64,000 nucleotides of DNA from positions 5,936,001 through 6,000,000 of the forward strand of contig NZ_CP107783.1 of the NCBI RefSeq assembly GCF_036345255.1. The letters are read 5' to 3'. The position numbers and the translations under genes are program-made. The stretch's first letter is position 1. Each line of letters starts with the position of its first letter. Source of the DNA: Streptomyces sp. NBC_00569. GTDB taxonomy: Bacteria > Actinomycetota > Actinomycetes > Streptomycetales > Streptomycetaceae. A model generated the notes under the pieces. That model saw only the letters and a list, made by a program, of their open reading frames with translations. It did no database searches and was not told the origin of the DNA. Of this stretch, positions 9,566 through 18,881 are shown piece after piece.

Positions 9566-10531
9566 ATGCCGTCCAGTCCCCGGGCTCGCGCCCGCCTGCG
9601 CGCGCTGTGCGGGGCCGCCGTCCTGCTGACCGCGGGGGCGGGGGTCCCGGCGGCCGCGGCCGGCTCGGCGCCCGCCTGGTCCGTCTCGCCGTCGGCCGGC
9701 GGCGGCACCAGGCCCGCGCAGGACGGGCGCCCCTACTTCTACGCGGAGGGGGTGCCCGGCACCGTGCTCCAGGACAAGGTGGCCGTCACCAACCCCGGCG
9801 CCCGCCCCCTGACCGTACGGCTGCGTGGCGCCGACGCCGACAACACCGGCACCGGCGCCCTCTCCCTGCGCGCGAGGTCGACCGACACGGGCGCGTGGAT
9901 CGCCTTCGCCCGGCGCGAGGTGAAGATCCCGGCGCGCACCCGCGCCGAGGTGCCCTTCACCGTCACCGTCCCGGCCGACGCCGCACCCGGCGACCACCCG
10001 GGCGCCGTCGTGGTGAGCGCGAACGGACGGGACTCCGGGGTCAGCGTCCATCTGCGGGTCAGCGGCCCCACCCTCTCGGCGCTCACCGTCGAGCGGGTCC
10101 GGGTCACCGGCGGCCGGATCTCGTACGACCTCGTCAACCGCGGCAACACCGTCCTGACCCCGAGGCTCGCCGTGCGCGCCGACGGCGTACTCGGCCGGGC
10201 GCTCGACCGGCGCCCGCGCACCCTGCCGGTCGAGCTGCTGCCGGGCCGTCGCGTCACCCTCAGCGAGCCCTGGAAGAACACCCCCGCCCTCGACTCGGTC
10301 CGGGTGCGGCTCACGGTCACGGCCGGGGGCGGAGCGCACGACGAGGCGACGGCGACGAAGCGGTTCGTGCCGTGGGCGGCGGTCGCCGGAACGTGCACGG
10401 TGATCCTGGCCGCCGGGGGCGCGGCCTTCTGGTTCGTACGCCGACGGCGGCCTGCGAACGGCGGCAAGGGCGAGAACGGCGCGAACAGCGGGAACCACGG
10501 GAGCCAAGAGATCCAAGGGAGTTGGTCATGA
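9566..10531 (+). CDS. Exported membrane-anchored beta-sandwich protein, DUF916-like
   Basis: 321 residues: signal peptide (about 1-34), a beta-rich extracellular region and a C-terminal membrane helix (WAAVAGTCTVILAAGGAAFWFV) followed by RRRRP. The extracellular part contains DKVAVTNPGARPLTVRLRGAD and VPFTVTVPADAAPGDHPGAVVVS. These are typical of DUF916/WxL-associated proteins, which bind peptidoglycan and partner surface proteins in Gram-positives. I infer a role as membrane partner or scaffold for the sortase substrates on either side. Its stop overlaps the next start (ATGA, 10528-10531). Confidence 0.75.
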   Translation: MPSSPRARARLRALCGAAVLLTAGAGVPAAAAGSAPAWSVSPSAGGGTRPAQDGRPYFYAEGVPGTVLQDKVAVTNPGARPLTVRLRGADADNTGTGALSLRARSTDTGAWIAFARREVKIPARTRAEVPFTVTVPADAAPGDHPGAVVVSANGRDSGVSVHLRVSGPTLSALTVERVRVTGGRISYDLVNRGNTVLTPRLAVRADGVLGRALDRRPRTLPVELLPGRRVTLSEPWKNTPALDSVRVRLTVTAGGGAHDEATATKRFVPWAAVAGTCTVILAAGGAAFWFVRRRRPANGGKGENGANSGNHGSQEIQGSWS

Positions 10532-11658
10532 ACCGCCGCCACCGCTGCGGGCCCCGGCTGTGGGCGGCAGCGCTCGTCCTCGTCACCGCGCTCGGCCTCG
10601 TCGCCCTGCCGCTGCAGGCCGCCTCCGCCGCCGACGGGCCGGCCGTCACCCTCTCCAAGTCCCAGGCGGGCACGGGCGGTTCGATCACCGTCAGCGGCTC
10701 GGGCTGGCGTCCCAGAACACTGCTCATGCTGCTGATCTGCGGCCAGTCCGAACCCGGCAGGGGAGTCATCGGCGGCACGAACTCCTGCGTCAACGCCGAC
10801 GGCCGCGCCGTCACCACCGGGGACAAGGGCACCTTCAGCAAGAAGCTCCCGGTCGCCGAGCCGCCCGTGCCCTGCCCGTGCGTCGTCCACGTGGCGACCG
10901 TCACCGGCGACAAGGCCCAGGCGGACGCGGTGCTCAAGGTCGCTGGCCATCCGGTCAAGGCGCTGCCCGCGCAGTCGGGCGGCGGCAAGCTGTCCGTCCT
11001 CACCGACACCCGGCTCGACGGTTCGAGCGGCGTCCTGACCTGGTTCGGCGCCCCGGCGTCGCGCACCTTCGTCTTCACCGTCGGCAACGTCGGCTCGGCC
11101 CCCCTCAAGGACCCGGTCTTCCAGGTCGGCACCTCCCACGGCGTGTTCGCCCCGCAGTGGGAGGACCAGCAGTGGCGCGGCACGATCGCCCCCGGCAGGA
11201 AGGCGCAGATCAAGCTGCCCGTCGAGCTCACCTCGGGGGCACACGGCAACTACCTGGTCTCCCTCAAGTTCGGCGGCAAGGTCCTCGCCGAGCAACCGTG
11301 GGGCGTGGGCCGCCCCTGGGGCGTGACGCTCTTCTGGATCCTGCTCTGCGTCGTCGTACCGGCCGCCGTGTTCCGGATCGGGATGGCCGTCGTCGACCGT
11401 GTCCGCCCTCGGCGGTCCGGCGGCGCGGGCCGGCACCGGGGCGCGCTGCACTTTCCCGAACTGGCCGCGCGCGTACCGAAGCTGCGCATGCCCGAGGTCT
11501 CCCGGCGCGCCGCGAGGCCGCCGCGCGACACCACGGGAACCGGCACCCCCACCACTACGGCCCTGCCCTGGTTCACCCCGGACACCGATCCGGGCGCACC
11601 GGCCGGTCAGCTCTCCGCACCGTCAGACAACAGCCCGACAACGAAGGGAAACACGTGA
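10528..11658 (+). CDS. Exported membrane protein with neocarzinostatin/Ig-like N-terminal domain
   Basis: 376 residues. The signal peptide runs to AASAADGP. Then comes an Ig-like domain, VTLSKSQAGTGGSITVSGSGW, containing two close Cys pairs (LLICGQSE...TNSCVNADG and PCPCVVH). A second beta-domain follows (LTWFGAPASRTFVFTVGNVG), then one membrane helix (VTLFWILLCVVVPAAVFRIGMAVV) and a basic, Pro-rich cytoplasmic tail. The first domain resembles the neocarzinostatin/IPT-type folds found in Streptomyces wall proteins; this is pattern-based. It is coupled to both neighbours by 4-bp overlaps and probably works with them at the cell surface. Specific role unknown. Confidence 0.75.
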   Translation: MNRRHRCGPRLWAAALVLVTALGLVALPLQAASAADGPAVTLSKSQAGTGGSITVSGSGWRPRTLLMLLICGQSEPGRGVIGGTNSCVNADGRAVTTGDKGTFSKKLPVAEPPVPCPCVVHVATVTGDKAQADAVLKVAGHPVKALPAQSGGGKLSVLTDTRLDGSSGVLTWFGAPASRTFVFTVGNVGSAPLKDPVFQVGTSHGVFAPQWEDQQWRGTIAPGRKAQIKLPVELTSGAHGNYLVSLKFGGKVLAEQPWGVGRPWGVTLFWILLCVVVPAAVFRIGMAVVDRVRPRRSGGAGRHRGALHFPELAARVPKLRMPEVSRRAARPPRDTTGTGTPTTTALPWFTPDTDPGAPAGQLSAPSDNSPTTKGNT

Positions 11659-12977
11659 GCACCCAACGGAGAGTGAGCGCGGCCGGCGTCGCCCTGATGC
11701 TGGGCGGTGCGGGCCTCCTGCTCGCCGCCGCACCGGCACAGGCCGCCGAAGTCGCGTACAAGACGGAGTGCATCCCGCCCTCGATCTCCGGCCTGCCCCC
11801 CGTGGAGGGCACGACCAAGGTGGAGATCACGGCGCCCGCCGAGGCGAAGGTGGGGGACGAGGTGGAGGTCGTCTGGAAGACGACCCAGGCCGCCTCGAAC
11901 AACCCCGACGTCCTCGACCTGGACAAGGACACCGTCAAGCCCACCGGCACCGTCAAGGTGGGCGGCGCGCAGACCGCGGACCTGGCGGTGGAGGGCACGC
12001 GCAGCAACCCGCCGATCAAGAAGAACAGCCCCATGGTGCTGTCCGACATGAAGGGCAAGATCAAGCTGACGGCGCCCGGCGAGGTGACGCTGACCCCTGA
12101 CAAGTACAACATCAACGTCAGCAAGCCGATCTCGACGGACACCAAGTGCTCGCCCAAGGAGGCCGTGAAGCCCGGCGCGACCATCAAGGTCACCGACGCG
12201 GGCGGCGCCACCACGGGCGGGCTGCCCACCGGGCTTCCGACGGGACTGCCCACGGGGCTCCCCACGGGCCTGCCGACGGGCAGCGCCAGTAGCACTCCCA
12301 CCGGCGCCCCCAGCTCCGGCAGCGACACCGGTGGCAGCGGTGGCGGGAAGAGCGACTTCACCGGCAAGGAAGTCCAGATCCCGTACAAGTGCAAGACGCC
12401 CATCGGCGACAAGAGCGCCACCTCGCCCGTGCAGATCAACGCGAAGAAGGACGGCGGGAACTACGGCCTCACGGTCCAGTTCAAGAAGTCCGTCATGGAC
12501 AGCCCGGCCGACATCCCCGCGGACTCGGTCAAGCCGTCGATGGAGGTGAAGCTGGGCGGCGCCGACAAGGGCACCGTGCACGTGGAGGGCCCCACGAACA
12601 AGGAGCCCATCAAGTCCGGTGAGCCCATCAACATCCCCGATCTGACGGGCACCTACAAGCCGGGAGCCGACGGCAAGTCGACGCTGTCGCCCGGGGTCCT
12701 CACCGTGAAGGCCCTCGGCACGACGACGACGTGCACCCCGTCGAAGACGGAGGTCTCCCTGGAGATCGACACGGCGGCCCAGCCGGGCGGCGCGGCCGGC
12801 GGCTCGGGTTCGGCCGGCGGCTCGGCGGGCGGCGCGGACACCTCCGGCGGCCTCGCGGAGACAGGTTCCTCGAACGACGGCATCCTGCGCGCCCTCGGCC
12901 TGGTCGCGGGCACGGTGATCCTGCTGGGCGGAGCGGTCTTCACGTTCCTGCCGAAGCGGCGGGCCAGGCTGCGCTGA
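11655..12977 (+). CDS. Exported two-domain surface protein with LAETG sortase signal
   Basis: 440 residues. Signal peptide to PAQAAEVA. Domain 1 (about 33-170) has Cys near both ends. A linker of five GLPT units and Ser/Gly follows. Domain 2 (about 240-360), YKCKTPIGDKSATSP to GTTTTCTP, is clearly homologous to the single domain of the 8824 protein. After a Gly-rich stretch come LAETG, a hydrophobic helix and KRRARLR. LAxTG is the motif of class E sortases common in Streptomyces, whereas the operon's first gene carries LPQTG. Domain 1 looks like a third, diverged copy (shared VKP, VxLGG, NPPIK, LSDMKG, TKCSP landmarks). GTG 11655 overlaps the upstream stop. Function unknown. Confidence 0.85.
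   Translation: MSTQRRVSAAGVALMLGGAGLLLAAAPAQAAEVAYKTECIPPSISGLPPVEGTTKVEITAPAEAKVGDEVEVVWKTTQAASNNPDVLDLDKDTVKPTGTVKVGGAQTADLAVEGTRSNPPIKKNSPMVLSDMKGKIKLTAPGEVTLTPDKYNINVSKPISTDTKCSPKEAVKPGATIKVTDAGGATTGGLPTGLPTGLPTGLPTGLPTGSASSTPTGAPSSGSDTGGSGGGKSDFTGKEVQIPYKCKTPIGDKSATSPVQINAKKDGGNYGLTVQFKKSVMDSPADIPADSVKPSMEVKLGGADKGTVHVEGPTNKEPIKSGEPINIPDLTGTYKPGADGKSTLSPGVLTVKALGTTTTCTPSKTEVSLEIDTAAQPGGAAGGSGSAGGSAGGADTSGGLAETGSSNDGILRALGLVAGTVILLGGAVFTFLPKRRARLR
12219..12278 (+). repeat. Five tandem 12-bp repeats coding for GLPT
   Basis: Five consecutive in-frame 12-base units each encode Gly-Leu-Pro-Thr, varying only at third positions, and form the spacer between the two domains of the LAETG protein. 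Copy-number change here would alter spacer length without a frameshift. Confidence 0.85.
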
Positions 12978-12998
12978 CCGGAGACTCCCCGCAACGCC

Positions 12999-13036
12999 GA
13001 AGGGCCGCCGCACCGAATCCGGTGCGGCGGCCCTTC
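12999..13036. terminator. Strong bidirectional terminator hairpin
   Basis: GAAGGGCCGCCGCACCG (12999-13015) pairs perfectly with 13020-13036 around a 4-base AATC loop. It lies between the convergent surface-protein and peptide-transporter genes. Confidence 0.8.
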
Positions 13037-13062
13037 AGATGCCAGCTGGCCGAGCGGAGCGA

Positions 13063-14550
13063 CTAACGGACGTCGCCCATGAGCTCCTTGACCTTCTTGC
13101 GGTACATGAAGACCGCGCCACCCGCGATCACCGCGAGTGCGGCCTCCAGGGCCACGACGCCCGAGCCGTTGAGGTCGGCGCCGTAGGTGGAGAGCAGACC
13201 CGTCACCGCGTCGCCCGCCGTCACCGCGAGGAACCAGACACCCATCATCTGGGAGCCGTACTTCGCCGGGGCCATCTTGGTGGTCACCGAGAGGCCGACC
13301 GGGGAGAGCGTCAGCTCACCGACCGTCTGGATGAAGTAGATCAGGACGAGCCACCAGGGGCTGACCTTGCCGTCGCCCGCGGCCGTCAGCGGCAGCAGGA
13401 AGACGAAGAAGGAGATACCGACGAGGGCCAGACCCAGCGAGAACTTGGTGACCGTGCTCGGCTCCTTGCCCTTGCGGGCCAGCGCCAGCCAGATCATGGC
13501 GGCGACCGGGGCCAGCGCCATGATGATCACCGGGTTCACGGACTGGAACCAGGAGACCGGGAAGTCCCAGCCGAGGACGCTCGTGTTGGCGTGGCTGTCG
13601 GCGAAGATCGACAGGGTCGAGCCACCCTGGTCGTAGATCATCCAGAAGACGGCGGCGGCGACGAAGAACCAGATGTAGCCGGAGACCTTCGACTGCTCGG
13701 CGCTCGTCAGTTCCTTGTCGCGCTTGATGCGGCCGAGGACCATGATCGGGACGATCAGACCGATCAGCATGAGCGGGACCATCACCCAGTTCAGGGTGTA
13801 GGTGCCGGTGCCCACGACGATGCCGTAGAAGACGACCGCGATGAGCAGCCAGATCATCGACTTCTTCAGCGTGGCGGCGCGCTCGGCGGCGTCCAGCGGC
13901 TTCGGGACGACCGACGACGTCTCCGACAGGTGGCGGGTGCCCAGCAGGAACTGGCCGAGGCCGATCGCCATACCGACCGCGGCGAGCGCGAAGCCGATGT
14001 GCCAGTTCACGTTCTGGCCGACGGTGCCGATGACCAGCGGCGCGGCGAACGCGCCGAGGTTGATGCCCATGTAGAAGACGGTGAATCCGCCGTCACGACG
14101 CGGGTCGTCGGGGCCGTTGTAGAGGTGGCCGACCATCGTCGAGATGTTGGACTTCAGCAGACCCGAACCGACGGCCACGAAGAGCAGACCGACGTAGAAG
14201 ACGCCGTTCGACGGGACGGCCAGCAGCAGGTGACCGAGCATGATCACCGCACCGGCGATCGCGGTCGTCTTGCGGGGACCCCACACGCGGTCACCGAACC
14301 AGCCACCGGGCATGGCGAGCAGGTACACCGTCGAGACGTAGACGGAGTAGATGGCGATCGCGGTGCCCGCGTCGAGGCCGAGCCCCTCGGGGGCCACCAG
14401 GTACAGCGGAAGCAGGGCGCGCATGCCGTAGTAGGAGAAACGCTCCCACATCTCGGTCATGAACAGAGTGGCCAGACCGCGAGGGTGGCCGAAGAAGGTC
14501 TTGCCGCCGGAGGGTGCCCCGGTGGATTCCTTCGTCAGGCTGGTCGCCAT
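13063..14550 (-). CDS. POT/PTR-family proton-coupled oligopeptide symporter
   Basis: 495-residue integral membrane protein with about 12-14 hydrophobic helices. The POT signature ExxERFSYYG is present as TEMWERFSYYGMRALLPLYLV near the N-terminus, followed by GGWFGDRVWG, the second family motif. It should import di- and tripeptides with protons across the cytoplasmic membrane. Start: the ATG at 14550 (MATSLTKES) has AAGGA upstream; the frame stays open further upstream to 14712, but those residues are basic and unlike the family. It is convergent with the surface operon and divergent from the two-component genes. Confidence 0.93.
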   Translation of the reverse strand: MATSLTKESTGAPSGGKTFFGHPRGLATLFMTEMWERFSYYGMRALLPLYLVAPEGLGLDAGTAIAIYSVYVSTVYLLAMPGGWFGDRVWGPRKTTAIAGAVIMLGHLLLAVPSNGVFYVGLLFVAVGSGLLKSNISTMVGHLYNGPDDPRRDGGFTVFYMGINLGAFAAPLVIGTVGQNVNWHIGFALAAVGMAIGLGQFLLGTRHLSETSSVVPKPLDAAERAATLKKSMIWLLIAVVFYGIVVGTGTYTLNWVMVPLMLIGLIVPIMVLGRIKRDKELTSAEQSKVSGYIWFFVAAAVFWMIYDQGGSTLSIFADSHANTSVLGWDFPVSWFQSVNPVIIMALAPVAAMIWLALARKGKEPSTVTKFSLGLALVGISFFVFLLPLTAAGDGKVSPWWLVLIYFIQTVGELTLSPVGLSVTTKMAPAKYGSQMMGVWFLAVTAGDAVTGLLSTYGADLNGSGVVALEAALAVIAGGAVFMYRKKVKELMGDVR

Positions 14551-15041
14551 GGAGGGTCCTTGCTGGTACGGGTCGCGGGTCGTGGGTGACCGCGCGGCCA
14601 GTGGGGGGTGGCCGGCACCGGGACCTGCCGTCCTCATCCCCACATCCACAGGGGATCGCCTCCGCGTACGAAGACGCTTACGGAGGCCAGGTACGGCTGT
14701 CCCGAGATCCACACCCCGTACGCGACTTCGCGTCCGGGGTCCGGCCCAAAGGTCATTCCTGCAACGCTGGCGGTGACCAGCTCACACATGAAAGAGACCT
14801 TCGCAGCGCGGTGCGCTCAAAGGCCGTTCTTTAGTGCATCAGGCGTTGATTCACCATACGACACGACAGTGCGGCATATGGAAGGACTTGAGAGATGGAT
14901 CACAGGTCCTGACGGAACCGTTCACGCGGATTCGAAGGCGTCTCCCAGGATCTCATCCCACAGCCGCAGGCCCGCCCGGCCAGGTCTCGGCCCTGGTGGA
15001 TCACCCCCCGGCCGCGGTCCGGCGCGGACTACCATCACTGC
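14551..15041. other. Divergent promoter region between the peptide symporter and the response regulator
   Basis: About 490 bases without a convincing gene. It should hold the promoters of both flanking genes. A weak inverted repeat (GCCTCCG near 14660 and CGGAGGC near 14685) and a comparatively AT-richer stretch (about 14825-14900) are the only structures noted. Short frames here overlap each other and lack ribosome binding sites. Confidence 0.5.
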
Positions 15042-15719
15042 ATGACCCGTGTACTGCTCGCCGAGGACGACGCGTCCATCTCGGAGCCACTGGCCCGTGC
15101 CCTGCGCAGGGAGGGTTACGAGGTCGAGGTGCGTGAGGACGGCCCGACCGCGCTCGACGCCGGACTGCAGGGCAGCATCGACCTCGTCGTACTCGACCTG
15201 GGACTGCCCGGCATGGACGGCCTCGAGGTCGCCCGGCGGATGCGCGCCGAAGGGCACACGGTGCCCATCCTCATCCTGACCGCGCGCGCCGACGAGGTGG
15301 ACACCGTCGTCGGCCTGGACGCCGGCGCCGACGACTACGTCACCAAGCCGTTCCGCCTCGCCGAACTGCTCGCCCGTGTACGGGCCCTGCTGCGGCGCGG
15401 CGCCGCCGAGCCCCAGCAGCCGCCCGCCACGCACGGCGTCCGCATCGACGTCGAGTCGCACCGCGCGTGGATGGGCGACGAGGAACTCCAGCTCACCGCC
15501 AAGGAGTTCGACCTGCTGCGGGTCCTGGTGCGCGACGCCGGCCGCGTCGTCACCCGCGACCAGCTGATGCGCGAGGTCTGGGACACCACCTGGTGGTCCT
15601 CGACGAAGACCCTCGACATGCACATCTCCTGGCTGCGCAAGAAGCTCGGCGACGACGCCGCCAACCCCCGCTACATCGCCACGGTGCGCGGCGTCGGCTT
15701 CCGTTTCGAGAAGAGCTGA
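15042..15719 (+). CDS. OmpR/PhoB-family response regulator
   Basis: 225 residues. The receiver domain (1-115) has acidic D9/D10, phosphoacceptor D52 in VVLDLGLPGMDG, T80 and K102 in DDYVTKPF. The C-terminal winged-helix DNA-binding domain spans about 130-225 (LTAKEFDLLRVLVRDAGRVVTRDQLMREVW and TVRGVGFRFEKS). It regulates transcription in response to the histidine kinase encoded 15 bases downstream. All phosphorylation residues are intact. The signal and regulon are unknown; proximity to the divergent peptide symporter allows regulation of it, but nothing in the sequence proves this. Confidence 0.93.
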   Translation: MTRVLLAEDDASISEPLARALRREGYEVEVREDGPTALDAGLQGSIDLVVLDLGLPGMDGLEVARRMRAEGHTVPILILTARADEVDTVVGLDAGADDYVTKPFRLAELLARVRALLRRGAAEPQQPPATHGVRIDVESHRAWMGDEELQLTAKEFDLLRVLVRDAGRVVTRDQLMREVWDTTWWSSTKTLDMHISWLRKKLGDDAANPRYIATVRGVGFRFEKS

Positions 15720-15734
15720 CGTACGGGTACAGCT

Positions 15735-17009
15735 ATGCGCCGCCGTCTGATCAACTCCACGCTCGCCGTCGTGCTCGTCGTGATCGCTGTCTTCGGGGTC
15801 TCGCTCGTCATCGTCGAGACCCGCACGATCACCAACAGCGCCCAGGAGCGGGTGGACTCCGAGGCGGTCCGGCTCGTCAGCATCGTCGACAGCCGGCTCC
15901 TCGGTGACGAACAGGTCACCGGCGCGATCCTGAGGAACCAGGTCGGCCCCGACCGGTACGCCAGGATCGAGCTGCCGGAGCGCGCCCCCATCGAGATCGG
16001 GGAGCGCCCCGCGGGGGACGTCATCCAGGCCACCGCCAAGGGCGAGAAGGGCGAGACGGTCACCGTCGAGGAGCCGCGCTCCTCCGTCACCCGCGAGGTC
16101 GGCCGCACCCTGCTGATCATCGCCGGGGTGGCGCTGCTCGCCGTCATCGCCGCGGTCCTGCTCGCCGTGCGCCAGGCCAACCGGCTCACGTCCCCGCTCA
16201 CCGACCTCGCCTCCACCGCGGAGCGCCTCGGCTCGGGCGACCCCCGCCCCCGCCACCGCCGCTACGGGGTGACCGAGCTGGACCGCGTCGCGGACGTCCT
16301 CGACTCCAGCGCCGAGCGGATCGCCCGCATGCTGACCGCCGAGCGGCGCCTGGCCGCCGACGCCTCGCACCAGCTCCGTACGCCCCTCACGGCCCTCTCC
16401 ATGCGCTTGGAGGAGATCACCGTCACCGACGACCTGGACACGGTGAAGGAGGAGGCGACGATCGCGCTCGCGCAGGTCGAGCGCCTCACGGACGTCGTGG
16501 AGCGGCTGCTGACCAACTCCCGCGACCCGCGTACCGGCTCCGCGGTCTCCTTCGACCTGGACGAGGTCATCAAGCAGCAGCTGGAGGAGTGGCGCCCGGC
16601 CTACCGCAGCGCCGGCCGCGCCATCGTCTCCTCGGGCAAGCGGCATCTGAAGGCCGTGGGCACGCCGGGCGCCGTCGCCCAGGTCCTTGCCGCGCTGATC
16701 GAGAACTCGCTCATGCACGGCGGCGGCACCGTCGCGCTGCGCACCCGCGTCATCGGCAACCAGGCCGTCGTCGAGGTCACGGACGAGGGGCCGGGGGTGC
16801 CGGGGGATCTGGGCGCGCGGATCTTCGAGCGGACCATCAGCGGCCGCAACTCGACGGGTATCGGCCTCGCGGTCGCCCGCGACCTGGCCGAGGCGGACGG
16901 CGGCCGCCTGGAGATGCTCCAGACGAACCCGCCGGTGTTCGGGCTGTTCCTGTCGCGTACGCCGCTGAAGAAGCCGGCGCCCGGCGACGGGCCCGAGACG
17001 GTCCGTTAG
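15735..17009 (+). CDS. Membrane sensor histidine kinase
   Basis: 424 residues. Membrane helix 1 (about 6-28), a short extracytoplasmic sensor (about 29-120), helix 2 (TLLIIAGVALLAVIAAVLLAV), a HAMP linker, the dimerisation/phosphoacceptor helix DASHQLRTPLTALSMRLEEI (His is the phosphorylation site), then the ATPase domain with the N box LAALIENSLMHGG, G1 VTDEGPGVPG and G2 NSTGIGLAVARDLAEADGG. It pairs with the response regulator immediately upstream. The small extracytoplasmic domain resembles no ligand-binding fold I recognise. Confidence 0.93.
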   Translation: MRRRLINSTLAVVLVVIAVFGVSLVIVETRTITNSAQERVDSEAVRLVSIVDSRLLGDEQVTGAILRNQVGPDRYARIELPERAPIEIGERPAGDVIQATAKGEKGETVTVEEPRSSVTREVGRTLLIIAGVALLAVIAAVLLAVRQANRLTSPLTDLASTAERLGSGDPRPRHRRYGVTELDRVADVLDSSAERIARMLTAERRLAADASHQLRTPLTALSMRLEEITVTDDLDTVKEEATIALAQVERLTDVVERLLTNSRDPRTGSAVSFDLDEVIKQQLEEWRPAYRSAGRAIVSSGKRHLKAVGTPGAVAQVLAALIENSLMHGGGTVALRTRVIGNQAVVEVTDEGPGVPGDLGARIFERTISGRNSTGIGLAVARDLAEADGGRLEMLQTNPPVFGLFLSRTPLKKPAPGDGPETVR

Positions 17010-17051
17010 CCGGCCGGCGGGTCGGCGGCTGGGGGAGCGGACCCGGCCCGG

Positions 17052-17594
17052 TCAGCGGTGGGTGCGCTGCACGTCGGAGCGGCGGTCCTCGCGTCCGTCC
17101 GGCCCGTCCCGGCCGTCCCCGGTCTCCAGGAACGATTCAGCGCGGGTGACGGTCTCGTGGCCGGGCAGGGTCTTGAAGACCCACGTGCGGTACGACCAGA
17201 AGCGGAACAGCGTCGCGATGCCGATGCCGATGACCTTGAAGATGTTGCGCTGGAGCGAGCTGTCCCAGCCGAAGCCGTAGATCGCCACGTACAGGACGCC
17301 GTTCTCGATCACCAGGCCGACCGCGCTGAACGCCAGGAAGAGCGAGAGCTCCCGCGTCCGGCCGCTCTTGTCGCGGTCACGGTAGGTGAAGTAGCGGAAC
17401 CCCACGTAGTTGACGGCGATCGCGATGACCGTGGCGATGATGTTGGCCCGCACGGCCTGAAGGCTCGTGGTGTGCCACAGAAAGTTGGAGACGCCGAAGT
17501 TCACCAGCGTTCCGAGCGCGCCCACGGCCCCGAACTTGGCGACCTCGCGGCCGAGCTGGTCGAGCCGCGCACGCCATGTGGCAGGTCCGTTCAT
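17052..17594 (-). CDS. GtrA-family membrane protein
   Basis: 180 residues with four predicted membrane helices: VGALGTLVNFGVSNFLWH, IATVIAIAVNYVGFRYFTY, LFLAFSAVGLVIENGVLYVAIYGF and IFKVIGIGIATLFRFWSYRTWVF. The NYVGFRYFTYRD and FRFWSYRTWVF segments are characteristic of GtrA, a family associated with moving lipid-linked sugars for polysaccharide or teichoic acid modification. The C-terminal 35 residues are charged. It is convergent with the kinase gene and divergent from purK. Substrate unknown. Confidence 0.88.
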   Translation of the reverse strand: MNGPATWRARLDQLGREVAKFGAVGALGTLVNFGVSNFLWHTTSLQAVRANIIATVIAIAVNYVGFRYFTYRDRDKSGRTRELSLFLAFSAVGLVIENGVLYVAIYGFGWDSSLQRNIFKVIGIGIATLFRFWSYRTWVFKTLPGHETVTRAESFLETGDGRDGPDGREDRRSDVQRTHR

Positions 17595-17683
17595 CGTGCT
17601 CGCCCCAGCCCCCGTAGATTCCGATATATCGACCCCGTCATGCTAACCAGGCGGCTGGTCGGGCGCCTGGGGACGCCGGTAAT

Positions 17684-17720
17684 CCTGGCACCGCGGGTCG
17701 GCCGATACCCTGGGGGTGTG
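17684..17720 (+). promoter_or_regulatory. Candidate promoter for leaderless purK transcription
   Basis: TACCCT (17706-17711) lies exactly 6 bases before the purK GTG, with a CTGGCA -35-like element 16 bases upstream of it. There is no ribosome binding site, so the transcript may begin at the start codon. Confidence 0.4.
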
Positions 17721-18881
17721 ACGTTCCCGGTAGTCGGCATGGTCGGCGGGGGGCAGCTCGCTCGTATGACACACGAGGCGGGCATCCCGCTCGGCATCAA
17801 GTTCAAGCTCCTCAGTGACACTCCTCAGGATTCCGCGGCGCAGGTGGTCAGCGAAGTCGTCATAGGCGACTATCGCGACCTGGACACGCTGCGTGACTTC
17901 GCGCGGGGCTGTGACGTGATCACCTTCGATCACGAGCACGTGCCCACGGAGCACCTGCGGGCCCTGGAGGCGGACGGCATCCCCGTGCGCCCCGGACCCG
18001 ACGCTCTGGTGCACGCCCAGGACAAGGGTGTGATGCGCGCGAGACTCACGCAGATCGGTGCTCCCTGTCCGCGCCACCGCCTGGTGAAGGACCCCGCCGA
18101 CGTGGCGGCCTTCGCGGCGGAGGGCGCCGCTGGCGGCGATTCCACCAGTGACGGGTTCCCCGTGATCCTCAAGACGGTGCGCGGCGGCTACGACGGGAAG
18201 GGGGTGTGGTTCGTACGGTCCCTGGAGGACGCGGCCGAGCCCTTCAAGGCCGGCGTCCCCGTCCTCGCGGAGGAGAAGGTCGACTTCGTACGGGAGCTCG
18301 CGGCCAATGTCGTCCGCTCCCCGCACGGCCAGGCCGTGGCCTACCCCGTCGTCGAGTCCCGGCAGGTCGACGGCGTGTGCGACACGGTGATCGCGCCCGC
18401 CCCCGGCCTCGACGAGGGCCTCGCCCTGCGCGCCGAACAGCTGGCCCTCGGCATCGCGAAGGAGCTCGGTGTCGTCGGGCACCTCGCGGTGGAACTCTTC
18501 GAGACCCGCGACGGCCGCATCCTCGTCAACGAACTGGCGATGCGCCCGCACAACTCCGGCCACTGGACCCAGGACGGGGCCGTGACCTCGCAGTTCGCGA
18601 ACCACGTCCGCGCCGTCCTCGACCTCCCGCTCGGCGACCCGCGCCCGCGCGCCCCCTGGACGGTCATGTGCAACGTCCTCGGCGGCGACTACCCGGACAT
18701 GTACTCCGCGTACCTGCACTGCATGGCCCGTGACCCGAAGCTCAAGATCCACATGTACGGCAAGGACGTGAAGCCCGGACGCAAGGTCGGCCACGTCAAC
18801 ACCTACGGCGACGACCTGGACGACGTGCTGGAGCGCGCCCGTCACGCAGCCGGCTACCTCAGAGGAACGATCACCGAATGA
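17718..18881 (+). CDS. purK: N5-carboxyaminoimidazole ribonucleotide synthase
   Basis: PurK is an ATP-grasp enzyme that makes N5-CAIR from AIR, bicarbonate and ATP in purine synthesis. The 387-residue protein begins [14 protein letters not shown], the usual N-terminal nucleotide-binding motif, and has [30 protein letters not shown] and the metal-binding [19 protein letters not shown] 17718 is chosen because the family motif begins at once; an in-frame ATG at 17641 would add unrelated residues. It overlaps purE by 4 bp. Confidence 0.95.
   Translation: MTFPVVGMVGGGQLARMTHEAGIPLGIKFKLLSDTPQDSAAQVVSEVVIGDYRDLDTLRDFARGCDVITFDHEHVPTEHLRALEADGIPVRPGPDALVHAQDKGVMRARLTQIGAPCPRHRLVKDPADVAAFAAEGAAGGDSTSDGFPVILKTVRGGYDGKGVWFVRSLEDAAEPFKAGVPVLAEEKVDFVRELAANVVRSPHGQAVAYPVVESRQVDGVCDTVIAPAPGLDEGLALRAEQLALGIAKELGVVGHLAVELFETRDGRILVNELAMRPHNSGHWTQDGAVTSQFANHVRAVLDLPLGDPRPRAPWTVMCNVLGGDYPDMYSAYLHCMARDPKLKIHMYGKDVKPGRKVGHVNTYGDDLDDVLERARHAAGYLRGTITE

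Noticed and set aside
9607..11658. 683-codon frame covering two genes
   Set aside because: Only the part from ATG 10528 has a signal peptide and coding character; upstream it is a shifted shadow of the DUF916-like gene.
13039..14589. 516-codon plus-strand frame
   Set aside because: Antisense shadow of the peptide symporter; no motif, repetitive Asp/Arg/Gly composition.
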